The position numbers were made by a program, and so were the translations under genes. A stretch of DNA of 64,000 nucleotides from Curvibacter sp. PD_MW3 (GTDB taxonomy: Bacteria > Pseudomonadota > Gammaproteobacteria > Burkholderiales > Burkholderiaceae_C): contig NSIV01000001.1 of assembly GCA_002633085.1 (NCBI GenBank), positions 310,001 through 374,000 of the forward strand, written 5' to 3'. The notes beneath the pieces were generated by a model. The model worked only from the letters and a program-made list of their open reading frames with translations. It did not search any database and was not told the DNA's origin. Shown here piece by piece: positions 27,199 through 35,865 of the stretch. Numbering within the stretch: the first letter of the stretch is position 1; each line of letters opens with the position of its first letter.

Positions 27199-27227
27199 TC
27201 GGGCGACAGCCGCTATTCTTTTTATAG
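27188..27227. repeat. Dispersed two-hairpin repeat, copy E
   Basis: First stem GCCC 27188-27191 / GGGC 27201-27204, then GACAGCC, and second stem with CTAT 27213-27216 / ATAG 27224-27227. It lies directly after the stop codon of the acyl-CoA dehydrogenase gene at 27232 and before the nitronate monooxygenase promoter -10. Confidence 0.65.
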
Positions 27228-27231
27228 TGAT

Positions 27232-29016
27232 TTAGAAAGCATCCAGCGCCAGCGCCGTCACGCTGGCGGCACCGTCCACGATGCTGTCGCGCACGCCCGC
27301 TGCCTTGCTCAGCATGTGGTCGGCATAGAAGCGCGCCACCGTGATCTTGGCCTGCATGAAGGCGGCATCTTCGCCTTTGGCCAGTTCCTGCTGTGCCACC
27401 AGCAAGGCGCGCGCCAGTTGCCAGCCAGCCATCAGGTTGCCGGCCAGCATCAGGTAGGGCACGCTGCCGGCATAGACGTCGTTCGGGTTGCCTTGGCCCG
27501 CCATGAAGTCGACCACATCGATGAACGCCAGGCGTGCCGCCGTCAAGCGTTTGGCCACGGCCAGTGCATCGGCACTGCCCTGCTTCTTCAACTCGGCCTC
27601 GGTGGCCTCGATCTGTTTGGCGATGGCCTTGGCCGTCTGGCCGCCATCGCGCGCGGTCTTGCGCCCCACCAGGTCGTTCGCCTGGATGGCGGTGGTGCCC
27701 TCATAAATGGTCAGGATCTTGGCGTCGCGGTAGTACTGGGCCGCGCCGGTTTCCTCAATGAAACCCATACCGCCATGCACCTGCACGCCCAACGATGTGA
27801 CTTCCAGGCTCATCTCGGTGCTGTAGCCCTTGACCAGCGGCACCATGAATTCGTAGAAGGCCTGGTTCTGCTTGCGCACCTCGGCATCCGGGTGGTGGTG
27901 CGCGGCGTCATAGGCCGCCGCGGCGACAGACGCCATGGCACGGCAGCCCTCAGTGTAAGCACGCATCGTCATCAGCATGCGGCGCACATCCGGGTGATGG
28001 ATGATGGGGGCGCTGGCCTTGATCGAGCCATCCACCGGGCGGCTCTGCACGCGGTCACGTGCGTAGGCCACGGCCTTCTGGTAGGCGCGCTCGGCAATTG
28101 CGATGCCCTGCATGCCCACGGCATAGCGTGCCGCGTTCATCATGATGAACATGTACTCGAGGCCGCGGTTCTCCTGGCCCACCAGATAACCGACGGCGCC
28201 GCCGTGGTCGCCATACTGCAGCACAGCGGTCGGGCTGGCCTTGATGCCCATCTTGTGCTCGATGCTGACGCAGTGCACATCGTTGCGTGCACCCAGACTG
28301 CCGTCCTTGTTCACCAGGAACTTCGGCACCACGAACAGGCTGATGCCCTTGACGCCGTCCGGCGCACCCGTCACGCGCGCCAGCACCAAGTGCACGATGT
28401 TGTCGGCCATGTCGTGCTCACCGTAGGTGATGAAGATCTTGGTACCGAAGACCTTGTAGCTGCCGTCGGGTTGCGGCTCGGCACGGCTGCGCACCAGCGC
28501 CAGATCGGAGCCGGCCTGGGGTTCGGTCAGGTTCATGGTACCGGTCCACTCGCCGCTGACCAGTTTTTCCAGGTAGGTGGCCTTGAGCTCGTCGGAGCCG
28601 GCCGTCAGCAGTGCCTCGATGGCACCGTCGGTCAGCAGCGGACAGAGCGCAAAGCTCATGTTGGCGCTGTTGCACATCTCGATGCAGGCGGCACCGATGG
28701 TCTTGGGCAAGCCCTGGCCGCCGAAGTCGGCCGGGTGCTGCAGGCCCTGCCAGCCGCCTTCGGCAAACTGATGAAACGCTTCCTTGAAGCCCGGCGTGGT
28801 CGTGACCTGGCCATCTTTCCAGCTCGACGGGTTCTTGTCGCCGTCCCAGTTGAGCGGGCTCAGGACCTGCTCATTGAACTTGGCAGCCTCTTCCAGCACG
28901 GCCTGCGCCGTGTCGAAGCCGGCATCCTCGAAACCCGGAATGCGGGCGATTTCATCAATCTGCGCGAGGTGCTTGATGTTGAACAGCATGTCCTTGACAG
29001 GCGCGACATAGCTCAT
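27232..29016 (-). CDS. Acyl-CoA dehydrogenase with C-terminal extension
   Basis: Long-form acyl-CoA dehydrogenase of 594 residues, the same architecture as the protein at 16839. It has MNLTEPQAGSDLALVRSRA, TKIFITYGEHDMADN, MGIKASPTAVLQYGD and the catalytic-Glu motif YEGTTAIQANDLVGRK. The C-terminal ACDH_C-like domain is complete. The ATG at 29016 (MSYVAPVKDM) has GGAGA just upstream and is preferred over a codon four residues earlier. It lies downstream of etfBA, its probable electron acceptor, but a strong terminator separates them. Chain-length specificity cannot be read. Confidence 0.9.
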   Translation of the reverse strand: MSYVAPVKDMLFNIKHLAQIDEIARIPGFEDAGFDTAQAVLEEAAKFNEQVLSPLNWDGDKNPSSWKDGQVTTTPGFKEAFHQFAEGGWQGLQHPADFGGQGLPKTIGAACIEMCNSANMSFALCPLLTDGAIEALLTAGSDELKATYLEKLVSGEWTGTMNLTEPQAGSDLALVRSRAEPQPDGSYKVFGTKIFITYGEHDMADNIVHLVLARVTGAPDGVKGISLFVVPKFLVNKDGSLGARNDVHCVSIEHKMGIKASPTAVLQYGDHGGAVGYLVGQENRGLEYMFIMMNAARYAVGMQGIAIAERAYQKAVAYARDRVQSRPVDGSIKASAPIIHHPDVRRMLMTMRAYTEGCRAMASVAAAAYDAAHHHPDAEVRKQNQAFYEFMVPLVKGYSTEMSLEVTSLGVQVHGGMGFIEETGAAQYYRDAKILTIYEGTTAIQANDLVGRKTARDGGQTAKAIAKQIEATEAELKKQGSADALAVAKRLTAARLAFIDVVDFMAGQGNPNDVYAGSVPYLMLAGNLMAGWQLARALLVAQQELAKGEDAAFMQAKITVARFYADHMLSKAAGVRDSIVDGAASVTALALDAF

Positions 29017-29050
29017 GGTGGTCTCCAACCAAATTCAGAAACAAAAAGTC

Positions 29051-29081
29051 AAAAAAAAGGCACCGCACGCGATGCCTTTTT
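29051..29081 (-). terminator. Intrinsic terminator after etfA
   Basis: On the minus strand AAAAAGGCA (29081-29073) pairs with TGCCTTTTT (29062-29054), and the T tract continues to 29051. The 10-nt loop region is partly paired. It lies just past the etfA stop at 29091. Confidence 0.85.
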
Positions 29082-29090
29082 GTCCGGAAC

Positions 29091-30023
29091 TCAGAGCGCT
29101 GCGACGAGCTCCGGCACCGCTGTGAAGAGGTCGGCCTCCAAGCCGTAGTCCGCCACGCTGAAGATCGGTGCTTCGGGGTCCTTGTTGATGGCCACGATCA
29201 CCTTGGAATCCTTCATGCCGGCCAAGTGCTGGATGGCACCGCTGATACCGCAGGCAATGTAGAGCTGCGGCGCGACGATCTTGCCGGTCTGACCGACCTG
29301 CAGGTCGTTGGCGGCGTAACCCGCGTCCACCGCGGCACGGCTGGCGCCGATGGCAGCACCCAGCTTGTCGGCCAGCGGCGTCATCACTTCGTTGAACTTT
29401 TCGCTCGAACCCAGGGCACGGCCGCCGGAGACGATGATCTTGGCCGCGGTCAGTTCGGGGCGGTCGTTCTTGGCAATCTCGCTGCCGACGAAGGACGACT
29501 TGGCATTGGCTGCCACGGCGGCCAGCGTTTCGACGGCCGCCGAGCCACCACTGGCGGCTGCGGCGTCAAAACCGGTGGTCCGCACGGTGATGACCTTGAC
29601 CGCATCGGCGCTCTGCACCGTGGCGATGGCATTGCCGGCATAGATCGGACGCTCGAAGGTGTCCGGGCTGTCGACCTTGGTGATGTCGGAGATCTGGCCG
29701 ACATCGAGCTTGGCGGCGACACGCGGTGCAATGTTCTTGCCCGAGGCGGTGGCCGGGAACAGGATGTGGCTGTAGCTGCCGGCCACGGCCAGCACCTGGG
29801 CGGCCATGTTCTCGGCCAGGCCGTGGGCAAAGGCTTCGCTGTCGGCGTGCAGCACCTTGGCCACGCCGGCGATCTGGGCAGCAGCGGCAGCAGCGGCAGC
29901 AGCATTGCTGCCAGCCACCAGCACGTGGACATCACCACCACAGGCAACGGCGGCCGTCACGGTGTTGAGGGTGGCGCCCTTGATGGACGCGTTGTCGTGT
30001 TCAGCAATAACAAGTGCAGTCAT
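29091..30023 (-). CDS. etfA: Electron transfer flavoprotein, alpha subunit
   Basis: FAD-binding subunit of ETF, 310 residues. The C-terminal FAD domain shows [49 protein letters not shown] and [16 protein letters not shown], all canonical. The N-terminal region contains a run of about eight Ala/Gly residues (AAAAAAAQ) that looks locally low-complexity. The protein passes electrons from acyl-CoA dehydrogenases to ETF-ubiquinone oxidoreductase, which is not in this window. One base separates its ATG from the etfB stop. Confidence 0.97.
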   Translation of the reverse strand: MTALVIAEHDNASIKGATLNTVTAAVACGGDVHVLVAGSNAAAAAAAAAQIAGVAKVLHADSEAFAHGLAENMAAQVLAVAGSYSHILFPATASGKNIAPRVAAKLDVGQISDITKVDSPDTFERPIYAGNAIATVQSADAVKVITVRTTGFDAAAASGGSAAVETLAAVAANAKSSFVGSEIAKNDRPELTAAKIIVSGGRALGSSEKFNEVMTPLADKLGAAIGASRAAVDAGYAANDLQVGQTGKIVAPQLYIACGISGAIQHLAGMKDSKVIVAINKDPEAPIFSVADYGLEADLFTAVPELVAAL

Positions 30024-30024
30024 C

Positions 30025-30774
30025 TCAGATCACCTTCGCTTCATTCTTGAGTTTCGCAACCAGGGTGGCGACGTCGGGCACCTTGATGCCGGCGCTGCGC
30101 TTCGGGGGCTCGCTGACCTTGAGGGTCTTGATGCGCGGGGCGACATCGACGCCCAGGTCTTCCGGCTTGACGGTATCAAGCTGCTTCTTCTTGGCCTTCA
30201 TGATGTTGGGCAGCGTCACATAACGCGGCTCGTTCAGGCGCAGGTCGGTGGTGATGACGGCCGGCAGGGTGATGGAGAGAGTCTCCAGACCGCCGTCGAC
30301 TTCACGCGTGACGCTGGCCTTGCCGTCGGCCACTTCGACCTTGGAGGCGAAGGTGGCTTGCGGCAGGTCGGCCAGCGCGGCCAGCATCTGGCCGGTCTGG
30401 TTACAGTCGTCGTCAATGGCCTGCTTGCCCAGGATCACCAGGCCGGGTTGTTCCTTGTCGACCAGGGCCTTGAGCAGCTTGGCCACGGCCAGCGGCTGCA
30501 GTTCTTCGGCGGTCTCGACCAGGATGGCACGGTCGGCACCGATGGCCATGGCGGTGCGCAGGGTTTCCTGGCACTGGGCCACGCCGCAGGAGACGGCGAT
30601 GACTTCGGTCACGACGCCCTTTTCCTTCAGGCGCACGGCTTCTTCCACAGCGATCTCGTCAAACGGGTTCATGCTCATTTTGACGTTGGCGATGTCTACA
30701 CCGGTGTTGTCCGACTTGACGCGGACCTTCACGTTGTAGTCCACCACGCGTTTGACGGCTACTAGGACTTTCAT
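30025..30774 (-). CDS. etfB: Electron transfer flavoprotein, beta subunit
   Basis: AMP-binding subunit of ETF, 249 residues. It begins [20 protein letters not shown] and contains [37 protein letters not shown] and [17 protein letters not shown], the family signature region. I chose the ATG at 30774 because it gives the invariant MKVLV start. The longer frame adds eight unrelated residues. The gene is first in the etfBA operon, with the palindrome at 30813 about 39 nt upstream. Confidence 0.97.
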   Translation of the reverse strand: MKVLVAVKRVVDYNVKVRVKSDNTGVDIANVKMSMNPFDEIAVEEAVRLKEKGVVTEVIAVSCGVAQCQETLRTAMAIGADRAILVETAEELQPLAVAKLLKALVDKEQPGLVILGKQAIDDDCNQTGQMLAALADLPQATFASKVEVADGKASVTREVDGGLETLSITLPAVITTDLRLNEPRYVTLPNIMKAKKKQLDTVKPEDLGVDVAPRIKTLKVSEPPKRSAGIKVPDVATLVAKLKNEAKVI

Positions 30775-30812
30775 TTCTGCCACTCCAGCTAGTTGCAAAT
30801 TCGGTTGTTGTC

Positions 30813-30830
30813 ATTGACGTTCACGTCAAT
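30813..30830. promoter_or_regulatory. Palindromic operator upstream of etfBA
   Basis: Perfect inverted repeat ATTGACGT (30813-30820) / ACGTCAAT (30823-30830) around TC. As I recall it, this matches the LiuR-type (MerR family) motif TTGACGT-nn-ACGTCAA that controls branched-chain amino acid and fatty acid catabolic genes, including ETF, in proteobacteria. The regulator gene itself is not in this window. Confidence 0.65.
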
Positions 30831-30954
30831 CACCTGATTCTATTCGGCACGGCCTCCGTCTCCCGGCACACGGGCGACAGAATAAAAACGAACGATCGTG
30901 CTTTTTTTGATTATAAGCGGATCGGGCACCTGCACACTGCCTTTTTTCAGAGAT

Positions 30955-30982
30955 TTAAGAAAGGTGCCGCCGCAAAGGCGGC
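30955..30982 (-). terminator. Probable terminator of the second ABC operon
   Basis: Read on the minus strand, the stem GCCGCC 30982-30977 / GGCGGC 30971-30966 with loop TTTGC is followed by ACCTTTCTTAAAT. The tail is only moderately T-rich. It lies just after the stop of the ATPase gene at 30987. Confidence 0.55.
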
Positions 30983-30986
30983 CCCC

Positions 30987-31757
30987 TCACTTGGCGCGGC
31001 TCAGGCCAAGGTAGGTCTCCACCACCTTGGGGTCGCGCGCCAACTGGTCGGCCGGGCCTTCCAGCATGACGTCGCCGGTCTCCAGCACGTAGGCGCGGTC
31101 GGCCACCTGCAGCGCGGCGCGCGCGTTCTGCTCGACCAATAAAATTGTGACGCCGGTCTGCTTGAGCTCGCGGATGATGTGAAAGATTTCCTTCACGATC
31201 AGCGGCGCCAACCCCAGGCTGGGCTCGTCGAGCATCAGCAGGCGCGGCTTGGCCATCAGGGCACGGCCAATGGCCAACATCTGCCGCTCGCCGCCCGACA
31301 GGGTGGCGGCCAGTTGCTCGCGCCGCTCCTTGAGACGGGGAAACAGCTCGAACACGGTTTCCAGCTGGTCAGCCGGGTTCGGTTCGCGCAGCCGGTAGCG
31401 GCGGTAGCTGCCCAGCAGCAGGTTGTCCAGCACGCTCATGCTGCCGAACAGTTCGCGCTTCTCCGGCACCAGCGACATGCCCAAGGCCACCCGCTTCTCC
31501 ACCGGCATGCGGCTGAGCTCATGGCCCAGAAACTGGATCTGGCCGCGCGTGTTGCCGGTCAGCGGCAGCGTGCCACCCAGGGCATTGAGCAGCGTGGACT
31601 TGCCGGCGCCATTGGGGCCGATCACGGTCACGATCTCACCCACCTCGGCGCACAGATGAACGCCATGCAACGCGGCCACCTTGCCGTAACCGGCGTGCAG
31701 CTCACGCACCTCCAGCACCGTTGAAGGTGCCGCCACAGATAACGGTTCGGTGCTCAT
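30987..31757 (-). CDS. LIV-type ABC transporter ATP-binding protein (LivF type), second system
   Basis: ATPase of 256 residues. Walker [10 protein letters not shown], signature LSGGERQMLAIGRAL and Walker B LLMLDEPSLGLAP are intact, with the H-loop region replaced by the usual LLVEQNARAAL. The ATG at 31757 overlaps the upstream fused gene by 4 nt and gives the usual length with a short Ser/Ala leader. It is the last gene of the second HAAT transporter operon. It is more divergent from the protein at 4806 than a recent duplicate would be. Confidence 0.9.
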   Translation of the reverse strand: MSTEPLSVAAPSTVLEVRELHAGYGKVAALHGVHLCAEVGEIVTVIGPNGAGKSTLLNALGGTLPLTGNTRGQIQFLGHELSRMPVEKRVALGMSLVPEKRELFGSMSVLDNLLLGSYRRYRLREPNPADQLETVFELFPRLKERREQLAATLSGGERQMLAIGRALMAKPRLLMLDEPSLGLAPLIVKEIFHIIRELKQTGVTILLVEQNARAALQVADRAYVLETGDVMLEGPADQLARDPKVVETYLGLSRAK

Positions 31758-33520
31758 AGGCCTCCCAGATACGCTTCCAGCACCGCCGGATCTTGCTGCA
31801 CCACCGATGGCACGCCTTCGGCAATCAGGGTGCCGAATTCCATCACCACCAGACGGTCGCACAGGTTCATGACGAAGTCCATGTCGTGCTCCACGATCAG
31901 GATGCTCATGCCTTCGCTGCGCAGCCGGGCCAGCAGTTCTGCCAGCGCTTCTTTCTCCTTGTAGCGCAGGCCGGCCGCCGGCTCGTCCAGCAACAGCAAC
32001 GCGGGGTCACAGCACAAGGCGCGGGCGATTTCCAGAATACGCTGCTGCCCCAGCGCCAGGCTGCCCGCCGGCTCGTGCATCAAGTGAGTCAGGCCGACGC
32101 GTTCCAGTTGTCGTTGCGCCTCGGCCAGCAGCCGCGCCTCCTCGCTGCGGTTCAAACGCAGCATGCTGCGCAGCACGCCGGCCTGGCCGCGCAAATGGGC
32201 GCCCAGCGCCACGTTCTCCAGCACCGACATATTGCCCAGCAGCTTGACGTGCTGGAAGGTGCGCGCAATGCCACGGCGCACGATCTCGCGCGATGGCTGG
32301 CTCTGAATCTCTTCGCCCAGGTAGCGCACGGTGCCGCGCGTGACGTCCAGCACGCCGGTAATCAGGTTGAACATGGTGGACTTGCCGGCGCCGTTGGGCC
32401 CGATCAGGCCCACGATCTCGCCGGCCTTGACCTCGAAACGCATGTCGTTGACCGCCACCAGGCCGCCGAATTCCTTGCGTGCGCCCTCCACCACCAGCAA
32501 GTGCTCCCCCGCCTGCGGGCGTGGGCGTACCGGCAAAGCCTCTGCCTGCGCGGGCGGCTGCACCACCGCCTGGCGGCGCCAGCGGCGCGGCATCAGCTCG
32601 GCCAGATAAGGCCACAAGCCATTGCGGGCATGTTGCAGCAGTACCACCAGCAACACCCCCAGCACGATGGTCTCGAAGTTGCCGGCCTCACCGAACAGGC
32701 GCGGCAGCCAGGTCTGCAGCTGGTCCTTGAGCAGGGTCACCAGGCCGGCCCCGAAGATGGCACCCCAGACGTGGCCGGCACCGCCGATCACCGCCATGAA
32801 CAGGTACTCGATACCGGCGTTCAAACCAAAAGGCGTGGGATTGACCGAGCGCTGCATGTGCGCGTACAGCCAGCCCGACAGGCTGGCCAGCACCGCCGCG
32901 AAGACAAAGCACACCAGCTTGAGCCAGACCGTGCGCGCGCCCATGGCTTCGGCCATCACCACCCCGCCCTTGAGCGCACGGATGGCGCGGCCCGGGCGCG
33001 AGTTAAGCAGGTTCTGCGTGGCCAGCACGGCCAGCACCACCACCGCCCAGATCAGGTAGAAGATTTCTTCACCTGCGCGCAGTGGGTGGCCGAACAACTC
33101 GATCGGTGGAATGCTGCTGATGCCGTCGAACTTGCCCAGAAACTCCATGTTGCCGAACAGGAAGAAGAACGACAGCCCCCAGGCGATAGTGCCCAAGGGC
33201 AGGTAGTGGCCGGACAAGCGCATGGTCAGCGCACCGAGGACGAACGCCACCGCCATGCTGACTGCCACGCCGGCCAGCAAACCAAGCCAGGGCGACATGC
33301 CCAGGGTAGTGCTGAGGTAGGACGTGGCATAAGCGCCCAGGCCGACGAAGGCCGCCTGCCCGAAGGAGGTCATGCCGCCGACGCCGGTCAGCAAGACCAG
33401 GCCGATGGCGACGATAGCGGACAGGCCGATGTAGTTAGCCTGCGTGATCCAGAACTCGGGGGTGGGCAACACCGGCAACAAAGCCAGCAGCGCGATGAAA
33501 ACCAGGAAGAGCCGGTTCAT
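31754..33520 (-). CDS. Fused LIV-type permease and ATP-binding protein (LivM-LivG)
   Basis: A single 588-residue chain. Residues 1 to about 300 form a LivM-like permease ([20 protein letters not shown], then many helices and [15 protein letters not shown]). A Pro/Arg-rich linker follows to about 345. The rest is a LivG-like ATPase with Walker [10 protein letters not shown] near 370-380, variant signature [15 protein letters not shown], Walker [11 protein letters not shown] and [11 protein letters not shown]. Such fusions occur in betaproteobacteria. It couples one channel half to one ATPase. It overlaps both neighbours by 4 nt. Confidence 0.9.
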   Translation of the reverse strand: MNRLFLVFIALLALLPVLPTPEFWITQANYIGLSAIVAIGLVLLTGVGGMTSFGQAAFVGLGAYATSYLSTTLGMSPWLGLLAGVAVSMAVAFVLGALTMRLSGHYLPLGTIAWGLSFFFLFGNMEFLGKFDGISSIPPIELFGHPLRAGEEIFYLIWAVVVLAVLATQNLLNSRPGRAIRALKGGVVMAEAMGARTVWLKLVCFVFAAVLASLSGWLYAHMQRSVNPTPFGLNAGIEYLFMAVIGGAGHVWGAIFGAGLVTLLKDQLQTWLPRLFGEAGNFETIVLGVLLVVLLQHARNGLWPYLAELMPRRWRRQAVVQPPAQAEALPVRPRPQAGEHLLVVEGARKEFGGLVAVNDMRFEVKAGEIVGLIGPNGAGKSTMFNLITGVLDVTRGTVRYLGEEIQSQPSREIVRRGIARTFQHVKLLGNMSVLENVALGAHLRGQAGVLRSMLRLNRSEEARLLAEAQRQLERVGLTHLMHEPAGSLALGQQRILEIARALCCDPALLLLDEPAAGLRYKEKEALAELLARLRSEGMSILIVEHDMDFVMNLCDRLVVMEFGTLIAEGVPSVVQQDPAVLEAYLGGL

Positions 33521-34569
33521 GCTTCTTCCTCCTCATCATGGTGCGGTGCCGCCAGTGAGCGCCAGAGCAGCACCGGCAGGATGAGCGTGAAGACGATCAC
33601 CTCCTTGTAGGCGCTGGCCCAGAACGAGGCATAGGATTCCAGCAGGCCCACCAGCAAGGAGCCAGCTGCCGCCAGCGGGTAGCTGGCCAGGCCGCCGATG
33701 ATGGCGGCCACAAAACCCTTGAGGCCGATCAGGAAGCCACTGTCGTAATAAATGGTGGTGAAGGGCGCGATCAGGATGCCGCACACCGCGCCCATGGCCG
33801 CCGCCAGCAGGAACGAGGCGCGCCCGGCCTGCGTGATGCCGATGCCCACGATCTGCGCCCCCACGCGATTGACCGCCGTGGCACGCAAGGCCTTGCCCGG
33901 CAGCGTACGCTCGAAATAGACATACAGCAGCAGGATCATCAGCAGCGCGGCGACCAGCACGGCCAGGCTTTGCCCGGAAATGGACAGGGCCCCGATTTCG
34001 AAACGCAGGTCGGTGAACGGCTCGGTGCGCACACCTTCTGCGCCAAAGGCCAGCAGGCCGATGCCCGTCAGGGCGTAATGCACGCCCACCGACACGATCA
34101 ACAGCACCAGGGTGGAGGCACTGGCCAGCGGCTGGTAGGCAATGCGATACACCAACGGCCCCATGGGCACCACGATGGCCAGGGTGAAGGCCACCTGCAG
34201 CAGCATGGGCCAGTTCGACAGCGGCAGCAGCTGGGCAGCCCCCCAGACCAGCACCGGCAGCAACAGGATCTGCCAGGCGGCCTGCGCCACCTCACGCAGG
34301 CTGCGGCGCTCGGGCAAGCGCGCGATCGCCACCAGCTCCATCACAAAGGCCGTGGCCCCCAGCCCCAGCAACAGCCAGGACGCCGTGGGAAACTTGCCGC
34401 CTTGCAGTGCGGCCATGGTGAACGCGCCAAACGCCACGAACTCGCCCTGCGGAATGAAGATCACGCGCGTCACTGAAAACACCAGTACCAGCGCGAGTGC
34501 CAGCAGTGCGTAGATCGCACCGGAGGTCAGGCCATCCTGCGCCAGGATGGCCGCTATCGATAAATCCAT
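33517..34569 (-). CDS. LIV-type ABC transporter permease (LivH type), second system
   Basis: Inner-membrane permease of 350 residues, longer than usual for LivH (about 290-310). It has the LivH start [39 protein letters not shown], where the usual N-L-A-H-G is replaced by I-P-Q-G. An Arg-rich cytoplasmic insertion near 85-95 ([13 protein letters not shown]) accounts for part of the extra length. The C-terminal [26 protein letters not shown] stretch is typical. It is the first gene after the terminator at 34607. Confidence 0.88.
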   Translation of the reverse strand: MDLSIAAILAQDGLTSGAIYALLALALVLVFSVTRVIFIPQGEFVAFGAFTMAALQGGKFPTASWLLLGLGATAFVMELVAIARLPERRSLREVAQAAWQILLLPVLVWGAAQLLPLSNWPMLLQVAFTLAIVVPMGPLVYRIAYQPLASASTLVLLIVSVGVHYALTGIGLLAFGAEGVRTEPFTDLRFEIGALSISGQSLAVLVAALLMILLLYVYFERTLPGKALRATAVNRVGAQIVGIGITQAGRASFLLAAAMGAVCGILIAPFTTIYYDSGFLIGLKGFVAAIIGGLASYPLAAAGSLLVGLLESYASFWASAYKEVIVFTLILPVLLWRSLAAPHHDEEEEA

Positions 34570-34606
34570 CTCGTTCCCATCTATCGCGGTCTGACAGGGA
34601 TAACAA

Positions 34607-34629
34607 GAGGGGCGGTCACGCCGCCCCTC
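34607..34629 (-). terminator. Hairpin between receptor and permease genes, second system
   Basis: A 9-bp perfect stem GAGGGGCGG 34607-34615 / CCGCCCCTC 34621-34629. On the minus strand it is followed by TTGTTATC, a weak T tract. It lies between the receptor stop (34663) and the LivH-type start (34569), the same layout as in the first ABC operon. Confidence 0.62.
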
Positions 34630-34662
34630 GGTTCATCCCGGGTTGATTGCCAACTCAAAAAC

Positions 34663-35820
34663 TTACTTGGCGTCGCCGATCAGCTTCCAGGTACCGCCTT
34701 TGACCTCCACCATCACGCGCGCGCGCTGGTCGAAGCCGAGGTGGTCGTTCGGGGTCATGTTGATCACGCCGTGTGAGACGGTCAGATCGGTGGTTTTCTC
34801 GATGGCATCACGCAATGCAGCACGGAACTGCTTGGTGCCCGGCTGGCCCGCCTTCAGAGCCACCGGAATGGCTTTTTCGAGCACCAGGCCGCTGTCCCAG
34901 GCGTGACCGCCGAAGGTGGAGAAGCTGCCGGCACCAAAGGCCTTTTCATACTTGCCGATGTAGTCCAGCGCGACCTTGCGAATCGGGTTGGAGGCCGGTA
35001 GCTGGCTGGCCACCAGGATCGGGCCGGCCGGCAGGAAGGTGCCTTCACAGTCCTTGCCGCACACACGCAGGAAGTCCGGGTTGGCCACGCCATGCGTCTG
35101 ATAGATCTTGCCCTTGTAGCCACGCTCCTTCAGCGCCTTCTGCGGCAGGGCTGCCGGTGTGCCGGAGCCGGCAATCAGCACCGCATCCGGGTTGGTGGCC
35201 ATGATCTTCAGGATCTGGCCGGTGACGGAGGTATCGTTGCGCGCAAAACGCTCGCTGGCCACGATCTTGAGGCCGCGCAAGGCCGCGAACTTGACCATCT
35301 CGTCAGACCAGCCGCTGCCGTAGGCATCGTTAAAGCCGATGAAGGCGATGTTCTTGATGCCCGCGTCCGCCATGTGGCCGGTCACGGCACTCGCCATGTG
35401 GCTATCGTTCTGAGGTGTCTTGAACACCCAGCGGCGCTTGGCATCCATCGGGTCGATGATGCGGCTGGAAGCGGCCAGCGAAATCACCGGCGTCTCGGTC
35501 TCGGCCGCCACATCGATCATGGCCAGCGCATTGGGCGTGACCGAAGAGCCGATGATGACGTCGACCTTGTCTTCGGCCGTCAGCTTGCGCGCGTTCTTGA
35601 CCGCGGTGGTGGTGTCGGAGGCATCGTCGAGCACGATGTACTCGACCGTCTTGCCCGCAATGGTCTTGGGCATGACGGAGAAGGTGTTCTTCTCGGGAAT
35701 GCCCAGCGAGGCCGCCGGCCCGGTGGCCGAGACGGTCACCCCGACCTTGATTTGGGCCTGCGCCAAGCCGGCACTGAACAGCGCCGCCGCCAATAGCGAG
35801 AACGTGAGAGTTTTCTTCAT
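34663..35820 (-). CDS. LIV-type ABC transporter substrate-binding protein, second system
   Basis: Periplasmic receptor of 385 residues. It has a signal peptide (MKKTLTFSLLAAALFSAGLAQA, cleavage near residue 22) then IKVGVTVSATGPAASLGIPEKN. FIGFNDAYGSGWSDEM and LKIVASERFARNDTSVTGQILKI follow the receptor fold. Two Cys residues (RVCGKDCEGTF) probably form a disulfide. GGAG lies just before the ATG. A 20-bp palindrome about 55 nt upstream suggests TetR-type control. The ligand is unknown. Confidence 0.9.
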   Translation of the reverse strand: MKKTLTFSLLAAALFSAGLAQAQIKVGVTVSATGPAASLGIPEKNTFSVMPKTIAGKTVEYIVLDDASDTTTAVKNARKLTAEDKVDVIIGSSVTPNALAMIDVAAETETPVISLAASSRIIDPMDAKRRWVFKTPQNDSHMASAVTGHMADAGIKNIAFIGFNDAYGSGWSDEMVKFAALRGLKIVASERFARNDTSVTGQILKIMATNPDAVLIAGSGTPAALPQKALKERGYKGKIYQTHGVANPDFLRVCGKDCEGTFLPAGPILVASQLPASNPIRKVALDYIGKYEKAFGAGSFSTFGGHAWDSGLVLEKAIPVALKAGQPGTKQFRAALRDAIEKTTDLTVSHGVINMTPNDHLGFDQRARVMVEVKGGTWKLIGDAK

Positions 35821-35865
35821 GACGATGTCTCCTGAGTAATTAATGGTTTTAGGTCGCCGAGTTGA

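Noticed and set aside
29870..29920. Run of GCA/GCC codons in etfA that looks like a simple-sequence repeat
   Set aside because: It is an Ala-rich stretch inside a conserved gene with varied codons. The frame and the flanking conserved blocks are intact, so no slippage or frameshift is indicated.
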